Shown: in pieces, positions 8,780-17,731 of the stretch
How positions within the stretch are numbered: position 1 is the first letter of the stretch
Layout: each line of letters begins with the position of its first letter
DNA from: Sporolactobacillus spathodeae
GTDB lineage: Bacteria; Bacillota; Bacilli; Bacillales; Sporolactobacillaceae
Assembly: GCF_016908935.1 (NCBI RefSeq)
Contig: NZ_JAFBEV010000011.1
Coordinates: 24,140 to 88,139 of the forward strand
Reading direction: 5' to 3'
DNA: 64,000 nucleotides
Notes under the pieces: generated by a model
Told to the model about the DNA's origin: nothing
The model's input: the letters and a program-made list of their open reading frames with translations, nothing else
Databases searched by the model: none
Program-made: the position numbers and the translations under genes

Positions 8780-11013
8780 AAGCTTTAAAAGATAAGTCTT
8801 TGGATTATTATCTGATTATCGTGATGTGTGTTTCAGCATTTATGGAATTGTTCCTGCTGAACAAAGCAGAGAGTAATGACTATTATACTGTCGCGGTGAA
8901 GAGTATGACGCGAAATTTCCACAATTTCTTCTTCGCGTCGTTCGACCCAGCGGGGTTCATTACAGTGGATAAGCCTCCGGTTGCGCTTTGGCTACAGGCG
9001 CTGAGCGCCAAATTATTCGGTATCAGTAACTGGAGCGTCAATCTTCCGGAAGCACTTGCGGCGATTGCCTCAACCCTTCTAGTCTATCTCATGATAAAAA
9101 AGAGAGCGGGAAAGCTGGCAGCATTTCTTGGCGGACTCGCCATGGCTACAACGCCGATTTTTGTTGCAGTCACGCGAACCAATAACGTCGACAGTATTCT
9201 GATCCTGACCTTAATTCTTGCCGCTTGGTATCTATTTAAAGCAGAGACGAGTGGTAAGCTGCGCTGGCTAATCGTTTCGGTTCTGTTTGTCGGCATCGGC
9301 TTTAACACAAAAATGCTTGAAGCCTATATGATTCTACCAGCGGTCTATCTATTCTATTGGCTGGCGATGAAGATCAGCTGGAAAAAGAAAATCGTCCACC
9401 TTGCCATCGCTTCAGTCGTGCTTGCCGCGGTTTCACTTTCTTGGTCCGTTGTAGTCGATAGTATCCCGGAAAGCGATCGTCCATATGTTGGCAGCAGCCA
9501 GACAAATTCAGAACTTGAGCTGGCCTTTGGTTACAATGGCATTTCACGTTTGACCGGACAGCAGCATCAAGGTGGTGGGCAGGCTAGATTCAAACAAAAC
9601 AGCAGCAAAATGATGCAAAAATCTTCGAGTAGCCTGACGAAAAGTGGCAGCAGCGTGACTCAGAAGATCGCCAATCGCTCCGGGTTTAGCGGCAATCGCG
9701 GCACGACTGGTGGCATGTTTAATACAGGAACGGCCGGACCGCTACGTCTCTTCCAGAAAGAGCTTTCCGGCCAAGCCAGTTGGCTTCTGCCTTTCGCACT
9801 CTTTGGCGTGATTGCGCTTGTCGCTGATTGGCTACGGCGCAGAAAACTAACAGAACAGCACACATTCGCAATCTTTTGGTTTACATGGCTGGTCGCAGCA
9901 ATGGGCTTTTTCAGTGTCGCTGGTTTCTTCCACCAATATTATTTAAGTCTGATGGCACCGCCGATTGCTGCACTTGTCGGACTAGGTGGCTCACTGCTGA
10001 TACGCGAATTTATGAAAGAAAGCAGCCGCACGTGGCAGAGCTTTCTGCTACCAATTGGTCTCTCTGCGACACTGCTCTTTGAAGCGTTGATCTTCTATGA
10101 AAACAGTATGGGCACAACTTGGCTGGTTCTTCTGATTCTTGCTGCGCTTCTTGTGCTTGGTTTCGGACTGCTGTGGCAAGCGAGTGAGCAGCGCAAGGTG
10201 AAAGGTGCCATTGCCGGTGTCGGAATTGCTATCATGTTCCTGCCGCCACTGTACTGGGCGGTGCCTTCGGTACTGAATCAGACTGATAGTTCAATTCCTG
10301 TTGCTGGACCAAGCAGCACATTGACAGGAATGGGCGGCGCGCAGCGACAAATGGACGGTACACGTACGGCAACGGGTCAATCGTCCGAAGGTGGTTTTAA
10401 CGCAAATGGCGGTGGAACACCGGGTGGTAATAATACCCAAGGTGGAGCACCTGGCTCTGGCGGTGCTCCAGGCAGTGGATCAACACCAAGTAAAACTGGC
10501 AAGACCGCTCAGGAAGGCAGCCAGAATCAAGTACCGAACAGCAAATCAGGGACGTTTGGCGAGAAATCCAGCGAATTCGCGACATGGCGGATGAGCGGCA
10601 GTCGCCAAGGTGGCATGGGTGAAGAAGTGAATACCAAGCTACTCACTTATCTGAGAAAACATTATCATGGGGAAAAATTCATTTTAGCTGTGCAGCGCGC
10701 ACAATCGGCGTATTCGATTATGTTGAAAACCAATTACGCGGTGATGGCGATGGGCGGCTTCGGCGGCAGCGACCCAGCGATGACCGTCAGCAAATTGGAA
10801 AAAATGGTGAAAGCCGGCGAAATCAAATATTTTCTGATTTCCGGAGGCGGCATGGACGGATCGTCTAACTCGAGTGTAACGAACTGGATAAAAAAACATT
10901 GTACGAAGGTACCGTCAAGTGAATGGTCATCATCTGCAAGTGCATCAAAGACAGGTGCAAACGGTCAAGGTGGTATGAACGGACAATCCACACTGTATGT
11001 TTATAACAAATAA
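8776..11013 (+). CDS. ykcB: GT39/ArnT-like membrane glycosyltransferase (YkcB-type)
   Basis: 745 aa, about twelve membrane helices. The N-terminal periplasm-facing loop has FITVDKPPVALWLQ, the acidic DKPP motif of the PMT/ArnT family; TRTNNVDS follows in a later loop. Two Gly/Ser/Gln-rich low-complexity loops are present (about residues 255-325 and 515-620), followed by a soluble C-terminal domain. The ykcC-like GT2 gene is 12 bp downstream, matching the B. subtilis ykcB-ykcC pair: the GT2 enzyme would load an undecaprenyl-phosphate sugar and this enzyme would transfer it outside. RBS aaggagg precedes the ATG. Confidence 0.88.
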   Translation: MKALKDKSLDYYLIIVMCVSAFMELFLLNKAESNDYYTVAVKSMTRNFHNFFFASFDPAGFITVDKPPVALWLQALSAKLFGISNWSVNLPEALAAIASTLLVYLMIKKRAGKLAAFLGGLAMATTPIFVAVTRTNNVDSILILTLILAAWYLFKAETSGKLRWLIVSVLFVGIGFNTKMLEAYMILPAVYLFYWLAMKISWKKKIVHLAIASVVLAAVSLSWSVVVDSIPESDRPYVGSSQTNSELELAFGYNGISRLTGQQHQGGGQARFKQNSSKMMQKSSSSLTKSGSSVTQKIANRSGFSGNRGTTGGMFNTGTAGPLRLFQKELSGQASWLLPFALFGVIALVADWLRRRKLTEQHTFAIFWFTWLVAAMGFFSVAGFFHQYYLSLMAPPIAALVGLGGSLLIREFMKESSRTWQSFLLPIGLSATLLFEALIFYENSMGTTWLVLLILAALLVLGFGLLWQASEQRKVKGAIAGVGIAIMFLPPLYWAVPSVLNQTDSSIPVAGPSSTLTGMGGAQRQMDGTRTATGQSSEGGFNANGGGTPGGNNTQGGAPGSGGAPGSGSTPSKTGKTAQEGSQNQVPNSKSGTFGEKSSEFATWRMSGSRQGGMGEEVNTKLLTYLRKHYHGEKFILAVQRAQSAYSIMLKTNYAVMAMGGFGGSDPAMTVSKLEKMVKAGEIKYFLISGGGMDGSSNSSVTNWIKKHCTKVPSSEWSSSASASKTGANGQGGMNGQSTLYVYNK

Positions 11014-11025
11014 GGAGGAATAAGC

Positions 11026-11997
11026 ATGATCAATTACTCGGTCGTTGTCCCAGTCTTCAATGAAGACAAGTTGATTGTCGCATCGTATCAGCGGTTGAAG
11101 GCAGTGATGGAAAGAACCTGCGCAAATTTCGAACTGATCTTTGTTAACGACGGCAGTACGGATAGGACAGCTGAACTGCTGGAAATGATAGCTTCAGGTG
11201 ATCCGAGTGTGCGAATTGTCGACTTCTCGCGGAATTTCGGCCATCAGATTGCGATCTCGGCCGGTATCGATTATGCATCGGGGCAAGCGGTGATCGTCAT
11301 CGACGCCGATCTACAGGATCCACCGGAATTGATCTTAAAAATGATTGAAAAGTGGCAACAAGGTTTCGAAGTGGTTTATGGGAGACGTATCGCGCGAAAA
11401 GGCGAAACTCTGTTCAAAAAATGGACGGCCGCGGCTTTCTATCGGACATTGCGTGCGTCGACTGACATCGATATTCCGCTTGACACCGGTGACTTCCGGT
11501 TGATCGATGCCCGCGTTTGCCGTGAACTGAAACGAATTCCCGAGAAAAATCGTTTTGTACGTGGACTGGTCAGTTGGGTTGGCTTCAATCAAACAGCGAT
11601 TGACTATGTGCGCGATGAACGGCTTGCCGGTGAGACAAAATATCCACTCAAAAAAATGCTGAAACTGTCGATAGACGGACTGACCTCGTTTTCCTATAAA
11701 CCATTGAAATTGGCCACCTATGGCGGGATGCTGCTGTCCGGTGCCGGATTCATTTATATGCTGATCGCCTTGTTTTTAAAGCTATTTACGACAAGCACGG
11801 TTCCTGGATGGACGTCGCTCATCGTCATTCAGCTTCTGTTCGGGGGCTTCATGCTTTTTGTACTTGGCATGATCGGCGAGTACATCGGCAGGATTTATGA
11901 TGAAACAAAAGATCGCCCACTTTACATTGTGCGTGAGACGCGCGGCTTCAATGCTGTTGACCATCTACGTTCCGTAACGAGCGTCAAACACGGATAA
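11026..11997 (+). CDS. ykcC: Polyprenyl-phosphate glycosyltransferase, GT2 (YkcC/GtrB-type)
   Basis: 323 aa. An N-terminal GT-A domain (SVVVPVFNEDKLI, FVNDGSTDRT, metal-binding VIDADLQDPPE) is followed by two C-terminal membrane helices (about residues 227-250 and 263-287) and a cytosolic tail (GEYIGRIYDETKDRP). Proteins of this layout make polyprenyl-phosphate-glucose or similar at the inner membrane face. RBS aaggagg is 7 nt before the ATG. It is the last gene of the cluster and is followed by a terminator. Confidence 0.92.
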   Translation: MINYSVVVPVFNEDKLIVASYQRLKAVMERTCANFELIFVNDGSTDRTAELLEMIASGDPSVRIVDFSRNFGHQIAISAGIDYASGQAVIVIDADLQDPPELILKMIEKWQQGFEVVYGRRIARKGETLFKKWTAAAFYRTLRASTDIDIPLDTGDFRLIDARVCRELKRIPEKNRFVRGLVSWVGFNQTAIDYVRDERLAGETKYPLKKMLKLSIDGLTSFSYKPLKLATYGGMLLSGAGFIYMLIALFLKLFTTSTVPGWTSLIVIQLLFGGFMLFVLGMIGEYIGRIYDETKDRPLYIVRETRGFNAVDHLRSVTSVKHG

Positions 11998-12011
11998 AGC
12001 TGAAGAAGCAG

Positions 12012-12059
12012 AGGATATCTGAAGTGTTACTTGCTTTCAACCTGCAGATATCCTTTTTG
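12012..12059 (+). terminator. Intrinsic terminator after the glycosyltransferase cluster
   Basis: AGGATATCTG and CAGATATCCT form a 10-bp perfect stem, followed by TTTTTG. Confidence 0.88.
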
Positions 12060-12133
12060 CGTTTCATGGCTTTCTTTCATTAAGACGATCGCTTGCCCGC
12101 GTGCAATCCACACTTTTCATCTGCTGGTCTAAA

Positions 12134-12180
12134 CCCTGATGGGCTCGTATATATATTAGTACAACCTATAGGAATCAGGG
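12134..12180 (+). promoter_or_regulatory. Inverted repeat overlapping the gerM ribosome binding site
   Basis: CCCTGAT (12134-12140) and ATCAGGG (12174-12180) are perfect inverted copies. The right copy overlaps the Shine-Dalgarno AGGGAGG, so the RNA could fold to hide the ribosome binding site. Confidence 0.35.
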
Positions 12181-12192
12181 AGGCCGTCAAAA

Positions 12193-13209
12193 ATGTCTCA
12201 TTCTAAAATCAATAAACTAGCCGTACTGTTGCTCATTCTGTTTCTGACCTTGCTGAGTGCCTGCGGTGTTGCCGATCGCAAGCCCTCCAGTATTGATTAT
12301 GTGAAAAACAAAGCGGCTTTAAATAAAACGGCTGATCGCACGAAGTATGTTAAAAGGGAACTATTCTTATCAGATGCAAGGGGTTTGCTCGTACCCCAGT
12401 CCATTGGTCTTCCGGAAACCAAAGAACCGTTGAAACAAGTTCTAAATTATTTGGTCGATGACGGTCCGGTATCCAATATTTTGCCAAATGGTTTTCAGGC
12501 CGTTCTGCCACCGGGTACAGAAGTACGTAGTGTCCATGTGGATGCGAGTGGCAATTTGACCGCTGATTTTTCCAAAGAACTGCTCGATGCGTCTTCGGAT
12601 AGCCGCGACCAGATTGTGCAATCGATTGTCTGGACTGCAACGCAATTTGAAAACGTGAAAAGTGTCACGCTCCGTGTTGCCGGAGAGAAGCTGACCCAAT
12701 GGCCAAAAACTGGGGAAGAAATTGGTACGGGTCTGACACGGACTTCAGGGATTAATCAGAATTTTGATCAGGTCACGGATGTCGCCGGCAGTCAACCGGT
12801 AAATGTTTATTATTTGTATGTTGAAAAGGGGAAATCTTTTAACGTTCCTGTGACTGTACGGGTCAGCAGCCAGGGCAATGAATGGGCAGCGATGGTTCAA
12901 GCGCTGATTCATGAACCGGAGGGCTCTGATTTTATCTCGGCACTCAATCCAGACACGCAACTGATTAGCCGTCCTTATATTAAAAATGGCATCGTCTATC
13001 TGCATTTTAATCAGGCGATCTATGAAGATAAAGCTTCAAAGACGATCAGCGATCAGGCTTTGCGCAGCCTCGTCCTGACTTTAACGGGAACGAACGGAAT
13101 CAATAAGGTATCGATTAAAGTTGGTCAATCAAGTAAAATGACGCTTGAATCTGGGACGACGATTTCAGGCCCCGTCAGCCGGACAATGGTCACCGCGACC
13201 GGTTTGTAA
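12193..13209 (+). CDS. gerM: Germination/sporulation lipoprotein GerM
   Basis: 338 aa. The lipoprotein signal peptide ends in TLLSACG, with lipidated Cys at about residue 24, followed by two tandem GerMN domains (about 70-170 and 215-320). Each contains a segment such as GNLTADFSKEL or GIVYLHFNQAIYED. In B. subtilis GerM is a sporulation lipoprotein needed for septal peptidoglycan remodelling and germination. As in B. subtilis it lies immediately before rph; racE, which precedes it there, is absent. RBS agggagg. Confidence 0.9.
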   Translation: MSHSKINKLAVLLLILFLTLLSACGVADRKPSSIDYVKNKAALNKTADRTKYVKRELFLSDARGLLVPQSIGLPETKEPLKQVLNYLVDDGPVSNILPNGFQAVLPPGTEVRSVHVDASGNLTADFSKELLDASSDSRDQIVQSIVWTATQFENVKSVTLRVAGEKLTQWPKTGEEIGTGLTRTSGINQNFDQVTDVAGSQPVNVYYLYVEKGKSFNVPVTVRVSSQGNEWAAMVQALIHEPEGSDFISALNPDTQLISRPYIKNGIVYLHFNQAIYEDKASKTISDQALRSLVLTLTGTNGINKVSIKVGQSSKMTLESGTTISGPVSRTMVTATGL

Positions 13210-13236
13210 TGAATCGAAAGAAATATGGTATAGTAA

Positions 13237-13265
13237 AAGGAGCGAGGCAACCGCTCCTTGTTTTT
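13237..13265 (+). terminator. Intrinsic terminator after gerM
   Basis: AAGGAGCG pairs with CGCTCCTT, followed by GTTTTTG. Confidence 0.85.
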
Positions 13266-13330
13266 GTATAAGATTTTTCACAAGCAGTGAGCGAAGGTGC
13301 CCAAGCCTATGGGAAGAGCGAGCAGTCTTT
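13262..13330 (+). repeat. Degraded left part of the structured repeat
   Basis: TGTATAAGATTTTTCACAAG and a weakened GCGAAGGTGC...GGGAAGAGCGAGC are recognisable; the right half is missing. Confidence 0.6.
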
Positions 13331-13408
13331 TGAAAAAATTGATTCTGTTCAAACAACAGCTAATGAACAAAGACTAAAAAAGCAATTAGCTTAAAGGAAG
13401 CGTGAAAC

Positions 13409-14161
13409 ATGCGGGTAGATGGCAGGAGTAATGACGCACTTAGAAAAATAGAAATCGTTCCAAATTATATTATCCATCCGGAAGGGTCGGTCTTAATTTC
13501 AATCGGACAAACGAAAGTGATTTGCAATGCGACAATCGAAGATAAAGTACCGCCATTTATGCGTGGTCAGAAAAAAGGCTGGATTACGGCAGAATATTCG
13601 ATGTTGCCTCGCGCCACGCCAGAACGGACGATTCGCGAAGCGGCTAGGGGCAAGTTAACCGGACGGACGATGGAAATCCAGAGATTAATCGGTCGTGCGC
13701 TGCGTTCAGTTGTTGATTTGACGAAAATGGGTGAGCGAACGATATGGATAGACTGCGATGTTATTCAGGCAGATGGCGGCACACGGACAGCTTCGATTAC
13801 CGGGGCGTTTGTGGCGATGATTCTTGCGTTCCAAAAAGCAGTGGAACGCAAACAGATTGCCAAGATCCCAGTGACTGCCTATCTCGCAGCAACCTCAGTT
13901 GGCGTTCATCCGCAGCATGGACCGATTCTTGATCTTTGCTATGCTGAGGATTCGACAACGAATGTCGATATGAATATCGTCATGACAAGTAGAGGCGAGT
14001 ACATTGAAATTCAGGGCACTGGGGAAGAAGCGCCATTCAGCGATGATCAGTTGGCCCAATTGATTGCGCTCGCGAAAAAAGGCATCGGTCAACTCATTGA
14101 AGCAGAGCGGCAAGTAATCGGCGATCTGCTGACGGGAGAAAAGGAAGGAAGCAAACGATGA
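13409..14161 (+). CDS. rph: Ribonuclease PH
   Basis: Phosphorolytic 3'-5' exoribonuclease that trims tRNA 3' ends; hexameric, cytosolic. At 250 aa the length is standard. Family motifs are [27 protein letters not shown], summarised here by [15 protein letters not shown], then [18 protein letters not shown] and the acidic catalytic region of the RNase PH fold. Its stop overlaps the next gene's ATG by 4 nt. It is second in gerM-rph-rdgB-ysnB. Confidence 0.97.
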   Translation: MRVDGRSNDALRKIEIVPNYIIHPEGSVLISIGQTKVICNATIEDKVPPFMRGQKKGWITAEYSMLPRATPERTIREAARGKLTGRTMEIQRLIGRALRSVVDLTKMGERTIWIDCDVIQADGGTRTASITGAFVAMILAFQKAVERKQIAKIPVTAYLAATSVGVHPQHGPILDLCYAEDSTTNVDMNIVMTSRGEYIEIQGTGEEAPFSDDQLAQLIALAKKGIGQLIEAERQVIGDLLTGEKEGSKR

Positions 14162-14763
14162 CACAACTCGTTATCGCCTCAAATAATCCAGGCAAAATAA
14201 AAGAAATTAAGACATTGCTGGCTCCGTTTCAAGTGGATGTTGTTTCGTTAAAAGACTTGGGACTTGCTATTGATGTACCGGAAACGGGCACAACTTTTCA
14301 AGAGAACGCACAACTGAAAGCAGAGGCGATCGCGGCGCGTACTGGACAATGGACACTCGCCGACGACTCGGGCTTGTGCGTGGACGCGCTTGGCGGCGAA
14401 CCGGGGGTTTATTCCGCCCGTTATTCGGGACCTGAAAAAGACGATACGCGCAATATCGATAAATTACTCGGCAAAATGGCAGAGCTACCCGATGCTAAGC
14501 GCAACGCGTTTTTTACATGTGTCCTTGCCCTCAGCCATCCGGGAAAACCAACACATTTTGCGGAGGGTCGTTGTGACGGTCGAATAACGCGTGAGCGTCA
14601 CGGCGAATCCGGCTTTGGCTACGATCCAGTTTTTCTGATTGTGGATCGGGGGGAAACATTTGCGGAAATGGGCAGTGAAGCGAAGAACGCAATCAGCCAT
14701 CGCGCACGGGCACTTCGCCAATTGGCAGCGCATTGGAAAGTATGGACGGGTGAGGATGAATGA
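14158..14763 (+). CDS. rdgB: XTP/dITP diphosphatase (Ham1/RdgB)
   Basis: House-cleaning nucleotide pyrophosphatase that removes ITP, dITP and XTP, 201 aa. The N-terminal substrate site is [12 protein letters not shown], the metal/catalytic segment [22 protein letters not shown] (key residues DDSGL), and the C-terminal motif [12 protein letters not shown] overlaps with rph upstream and with the phosphodiesterase downstream indicate one translation unit. B. subtilis name ysnA. Confidence 0.96.
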   Translation: MTQLVIASNNPGKIKEIKTLLAPFQVDVVSLKDLGLAIDVPETGTTFQENAQLKAEAIAARTGQWTLADDSGLCVDALGGEPGVYSARYSGPEKDDTRNIDKLLGKMAELPDAKRNAFFTCVLALSHPGKPTHFAEGRCDGRITRERHGESGFGYDPVFLIVDRGETFAEMGSEAKNAISHRARALRQLAAHWKVWTGEDE

Positions 14764-15272
14764 AACATCTGATTGTCAGTGACACACACGGATGGAAGAA
14801 AGAAGTGGCTAATCTCCGCGATCGGTATGCAGACGCAGTAGATGGTTGCATTCACTGCGGTGACTCCGAACTTCCGGCGAACAGCCCGGAAATGGCCGGA
14901 TTTGTGGCTGTGGAAGGAAATTGTGATCGCCCAGCCGCCTACCCGGACGAACGCTTCGTATCCATTGGCGCGTTGCACATTCTCGTGGCGCACGGCCATC
15001 TTGCTGGTGTGCGCTATTCGCCGGATAACCTGATATTTCGCGCGAAAGAGCTTGGCGCGCAGATCGTCTGCCACGGTCATACGCATTTTGCTGGAGCCTT
15101 GAAAAAAGATGGCGTAATTGTCATTAACCCAGGCAGTCTGCGCTTGCCGCGGAATTATTTTGAAGGTACATACGCTGTTTTAGAAACCACGAACGGCGCA
15201 GTTTCAATCCGTTATTTTAATCAAAAGGGCGAAGCAGTTGATCGCTTCGCTGCCGACTTTCCGATCGGTTGA
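14760..15272 (+). CDS. ysnB: YfcE/MJ0936-family metallophosphoesterase
   Basis: Small calcineurin-like phosphodiesterase (170 aa). Metal-binding residues are seen in VSDTHGW (D, H), CIHCGDSE (D), VEGNCDR (N, D), VAHGHLAG (H) and VCHGHTHFA (H). Overlaps rdgB by ATGA, as ysnA-ysnB do in B. subtilis. The substrate is not known. Confidence 0.92.
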   Translation: MKHLIVSDTHGWKKEVANLRDRYADAVDGCIHCGDSELPANSPEMAGFVAVEGNCDRPAAYPDERFVSIGALHILVAHGHLAGVRYSPDNLIFRAKELGAQIVCHGHTHFAGALKKDGVIVINPGSLRLPRNYFEGTYAVLETTNGAVSIRYFNQKGEAVDRFAADFPIG

Positions 15273-15329
15273 CCCTATTAAAAAAGAGAGAATTTGGAAG
15301 CTTAAGTATCATAGAAATAATTGAAAAGC

Positions 15330-15366
15330 GAATCCGGCCACCCATTTGGGCAGCCGGATTCTTTTC
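15330..15366 (+). terminator. Intrinsic terminator after ysnB
   Basis: GAATCCGGC and GCCGGATTC form a 9-bp perfect stem, followed by TTTTCC. Confidence 0.88.
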
Positions 15367-15546
15367 CGTTCATTTACCGCCGAGTCAGGCGGCACAAGGA
15401 GTGATGAGGAGGGCACTCTTTTTGGCGGTTTATCAAGCAGCCCTGATTGTCTACTTGATACTGTATCTTATGTTGCTCTCTATTTCGGAGAGAGGGTATA
15501 TGAACGAGCAAAAACGCCTTTTTTTAACCCTTCACTTTTTTTGTAC

Positions 15547-15728
15547 GTTAAGAATGTATATAGAATTTTGGCGGGAAATGCGGCGTAGGCACTCTGACAT
15601 CTGCGGGAACAGCGTGCCAGACAAAGCTCACAGATTTTTGCCTGTTCGAAGAAACCCGCGGCGCCCGCGGCAAGCGAGCAGCCGAAGCACATTTGTTACA
15701 AAAAAGGATGGATCGCCAAGTTTTTCTA
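15547..15728 (+). repeat. Structured repeat, degraded copy at the head of the array
   Basis: GTTAAGAATGTATATAG left end, partial core (CTGCGGGAACAGCGTGCCAG, GCGCCCGCGGCAAGCGAGC) and a GATCGCCAAGTTTTTCTA right end. The stem arms no longer pair well. Confidence 0.75.
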
Positions 15729-16534
15729 AGAAGATAAGAATGTATAAGATTTTGCGCGAAAAATGCAGCGGAGGCGCGAGACGCCTGCGGGAATAGCAAG
15801 CCAAGTGAGACCCCGCAGATTCCAGTTTGTTTGAGGAGGCTCACGGATTGCCCGCGGCAAGCGAGCAGCCGGAGTGTAATTGTTACAAGAAAGTATAAGG
15901 ATTTTTGCACAAAAATGCAGCGAAGGTGCGAGACGCCTGCGGGAAAAGCGAGCCAAGTGAGACCCCGCAGATTCCAGCTTGTTTGAGGAGGCTCACGGAT
16001 CGCCCGCGGCAAGCGAGCGACCGGAGCGCATTACTGCATAAATTGACTTGTCAAAGTCTTTTGATGAAAAATGCGGCGGAGGCGCGAGACGCCTGCGGGA
16101 AGCGCAGGACAAGGGAGACCCCGCAGATTCTAGCCTGTCCGAGGAGGCTTCCGTCCTGCCCGCGGCAAGCGAGTAGCCGAAGCGCATTACTGCCTAAATT
16201 GACTTGTCAAAGTCTTTTGATGAAAAATGCAGCGAAGGTGCGAGACGCCTGCGGGAAAAGCGAGCCAAGGGAGACCCCGCAGATTCCAGCTTGTTTGAGG
16301 AGGCTCACGGATCGCCCGCGGCAAGCGAGCGACCGGAGCGTAATTGTTACAAGAAAGTATAAGGATTTTTGCACAAAAATGCAGCGGAGGCGCGAGACAC
16401 CTGCGGGAATAGCAAGCCAAGTGAGACCCCGCAGATTCCAGTTTGTTTGAGGAGGCTCACGGATTGCCCGCGGCAAGCGAGCAGCCGGAGCGTAATTGTT
16501 ACAAAAAAGGACTTGGCAAAGCCAAGTTAATCTA
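15729..16534 (+). repeat. Head-to-tail array of five structured repeats
   Basis: Cores (GCGAGAC) begin at 15776, 15928, 16084, 16240 and 16392, giving periods of 152, 156, 156 and 152 bp. Copies 1 and 5 are near-identical (GCAAGCC arm), copies 2 and 4 are near-identical (GCGAGCC arm), and copy 3 has a different arm (GCAGGAC). Junctions 1/2 and 4/5 share one linker (TTACAAGAAAGTATAAGG); junctions 2/3 and 3/4 share another (TTGACTTGTCAAAGTC). The last copy ends with the ACTTGGCAAAGCCAAGT hairpin. Units are too long and unspaced for CRISPR. Confidence 0.92.
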
Positions 16535-16561
16535 ATGCTAAAAGAATCCAATGACTAAATA

Positions 16562-16630
16562 CTAGGGAAAATGGGCACACTGGCGGCTGTCAGAACGAGC
16601 AAAAAGCAGGCAGAATGGCTTGTTCCCTAG
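16562..16630 (+). promoter_or_regulatory. Structured leader of the 31-aa gene
   Basis: CTAGGGAA (16562-16569) and TTCCCTAG (16623-16630) are perfect inverted copies enclosing about 53 nt that contain a smaller CTGTC/GGCAG pairing. The right arm runs into the Shine-Dalgarno CTAGGAGG, so folding could affect translation. No known riboswitch class is recognised. Confidence 0.4.
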
Positions 16631-16642
16631 GAGGCTGCTTCA

Positions 16643-16738
16643 ATGGAAGGTAATTTTTTTAAAGGAGTTGCATGGGCGCTGGCGTTCTGCTTGCCCTTCT
16701 GGTTTCTAGTAATCGGTTTGATTGTTCATCTATTTTAA
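16643..16738 (+). CDS. 31-aa single-pass membrane protein
   Basis: The frame reads MEGNFFKGVAWALAFCLPFW and ends in a hydrophobic VIGLIVHLF segment: one membrane helix spanning most of the protein. It has a consensus ribosome binding site (taggagg) 8 nt before the ATG. Tiny membrane proteins with a FFKGxxWAL N-terminus are known in Bacilli, but I cannot assign a function. It lies between the repeat array and ku. Confidence 0.65.
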   Translation: MEGNFFKGVAWALAFCLPFWFLVIGLIVHLF

Positions 16739-16915
16739 TCCCAAAAGACCTTGTGGAAGAGATTTCAGACGGGCTTCGCAGATTTCAACCTGATGTTTGA
16801 GGTGCAAGAAAAGACATCATCATCATCCTGCTGTCCTTTTTAAGAACAGTAAAGAATACACAATTACCTAATACATTTTTCCGTGTGGCATATACTACCT
16901 GACGAGGTGATTATC

Positions 16916-17731
16916 ATGCGGACGATGTGGAAGGGTTCAATACAATTCGGTCTTGTGTATATCCCGATCAAGCTGTATACCGCAACGGAGAATAAAGATA
17001 TCAAACTACACATGCTTCACAAAGACTGCATGGCACCCATCAATTACGTTCGGACGTGTTCGAAATGCGGCAAGCCGGTCGGAAACGATGAAATCATCAA
17101 AGCGTATGAATACGCACCAGACCGCTATGTACCAATCAGCGAAGAAGAATTGACGAATCTTCAGGACGAGGGAATAAAAAGCATCGAAATCATCAATTTC
17201 GTTAATCTGAGCGAAATTGATCCGATTTATTTTGAAAAGTCGTATTTTATTGGTCCGGACAGTGGTCAAGGTCTTCGCGCCTACTCGCTTCTACGCCAAT
17301 CGATCAGTGATTCGAATAAAATTGGGCTCGCCAATATCATCATTCGTTCAAAGCAGCATCTTGCCGCTATCCGCAGCTTTGGAAACGGTATGCTGCTTGA
17401 AACCCTCTACTATCCTGACGAGGTGCGGAGTATCAACGAAGTACCAGGACTCGCTGACGTTCTTGCCCAAAATGAGAAAAAAGAGTTGTCTATCGCGACC
17501 CAGTTAATTGAACAATTGACCGCACGCTTTCAACCGGATAATTACAAAGATGATTACCGTCAGAAGCTAGAAGCATTGATTCAAAGCAAAGCCGCCGGTA
17601 TCAAACCGGAGCAGAAAAAAGGCACCGCTGCTGCGCCCAACGTGGTTGATTTGCTGGCCGCGCTTGAAGCGAGTGTCAAGGAAGCCAAACCAAAGCGGAA
17701 AACCGCGCCGCGTAAGAAGAAAACCTCATGA
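16916..17731 (+). CDS. ku: Non-homologous end-joining protein Ku
   Basis: Homodimeric DNA-end-binding ring protein that recruits LigD (271 aa). It starts with the family motif MRTMWKGSIQFGLVYIPIKLY, summarised by WKGSIQFGLV, followed by the zinc-like CSKCGK and the Ku core (YFIGPDSGQG, YSLLRQSISDSNKIGLA). The tail is Lys-rich. ATG 16916 is chosen because gaggtgat lies 5-8 nt upstream; the GTG at 16883 would add 11 residues without a ribosome binding site. It overlaps the ligase gene by 4 nt. B. subtilis ykoV is expressed in spores; a weak TAATA-N17-TATACTA lies just upstream. Confidence 0.95.
   Translation: MRTMWKGSIQFGLVYIPIKLYTATENKDIKLHMLHKDCMAPINYVRTCSKCGKPVGNDEIIKAYEYAPDRYVPISEEELTNLQDEGIKSIEIINFVNLSEIDPIYFEKSYFIGPDSGQGLRAYSLLRQSISDSNKIGLANIIIRSKQHLAAIRSFGNGMLLETLYYPDEVRSINEVPGLADVLAQNEKKELSIATQLIEQLTARFQPDNYKDDYRQKLEALIQSKAAGIKPEQKKGTAAAPNVVDLLAALEASVKEAKPKRKTAPRKKKTS

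Noticed and set aside
15402..15796. Open plus-strand frame with a hydrophobic start (MRRALFLAVYQAALIVYLIL)
   Set aside because: It runs into the structured repeats and its Shine-Dalgarno is too close to the start; most of the frame is repeat sequence. A short membrane peptide cannot be excluded.
15905..16450. 181-codon frame across the repeat array with internally repeated peptide
   Set aside because: The periodic peptide (RDACGKSEPSETPQIPAC type) is only translated repeat DNA.
15729..16534. CRISPR array
   Set aside because: The units are over 100 bp, nearly identical along their whole length and lack unique spacers; no cas genes are present.
16869..16897. Sigma-G promoter of ku
   Set aside because: TAATA-N17-TATACTA is close to consensus but each element has a mismatch, and the predicted start would leave almost no leader before the Shine-Dalgarno.
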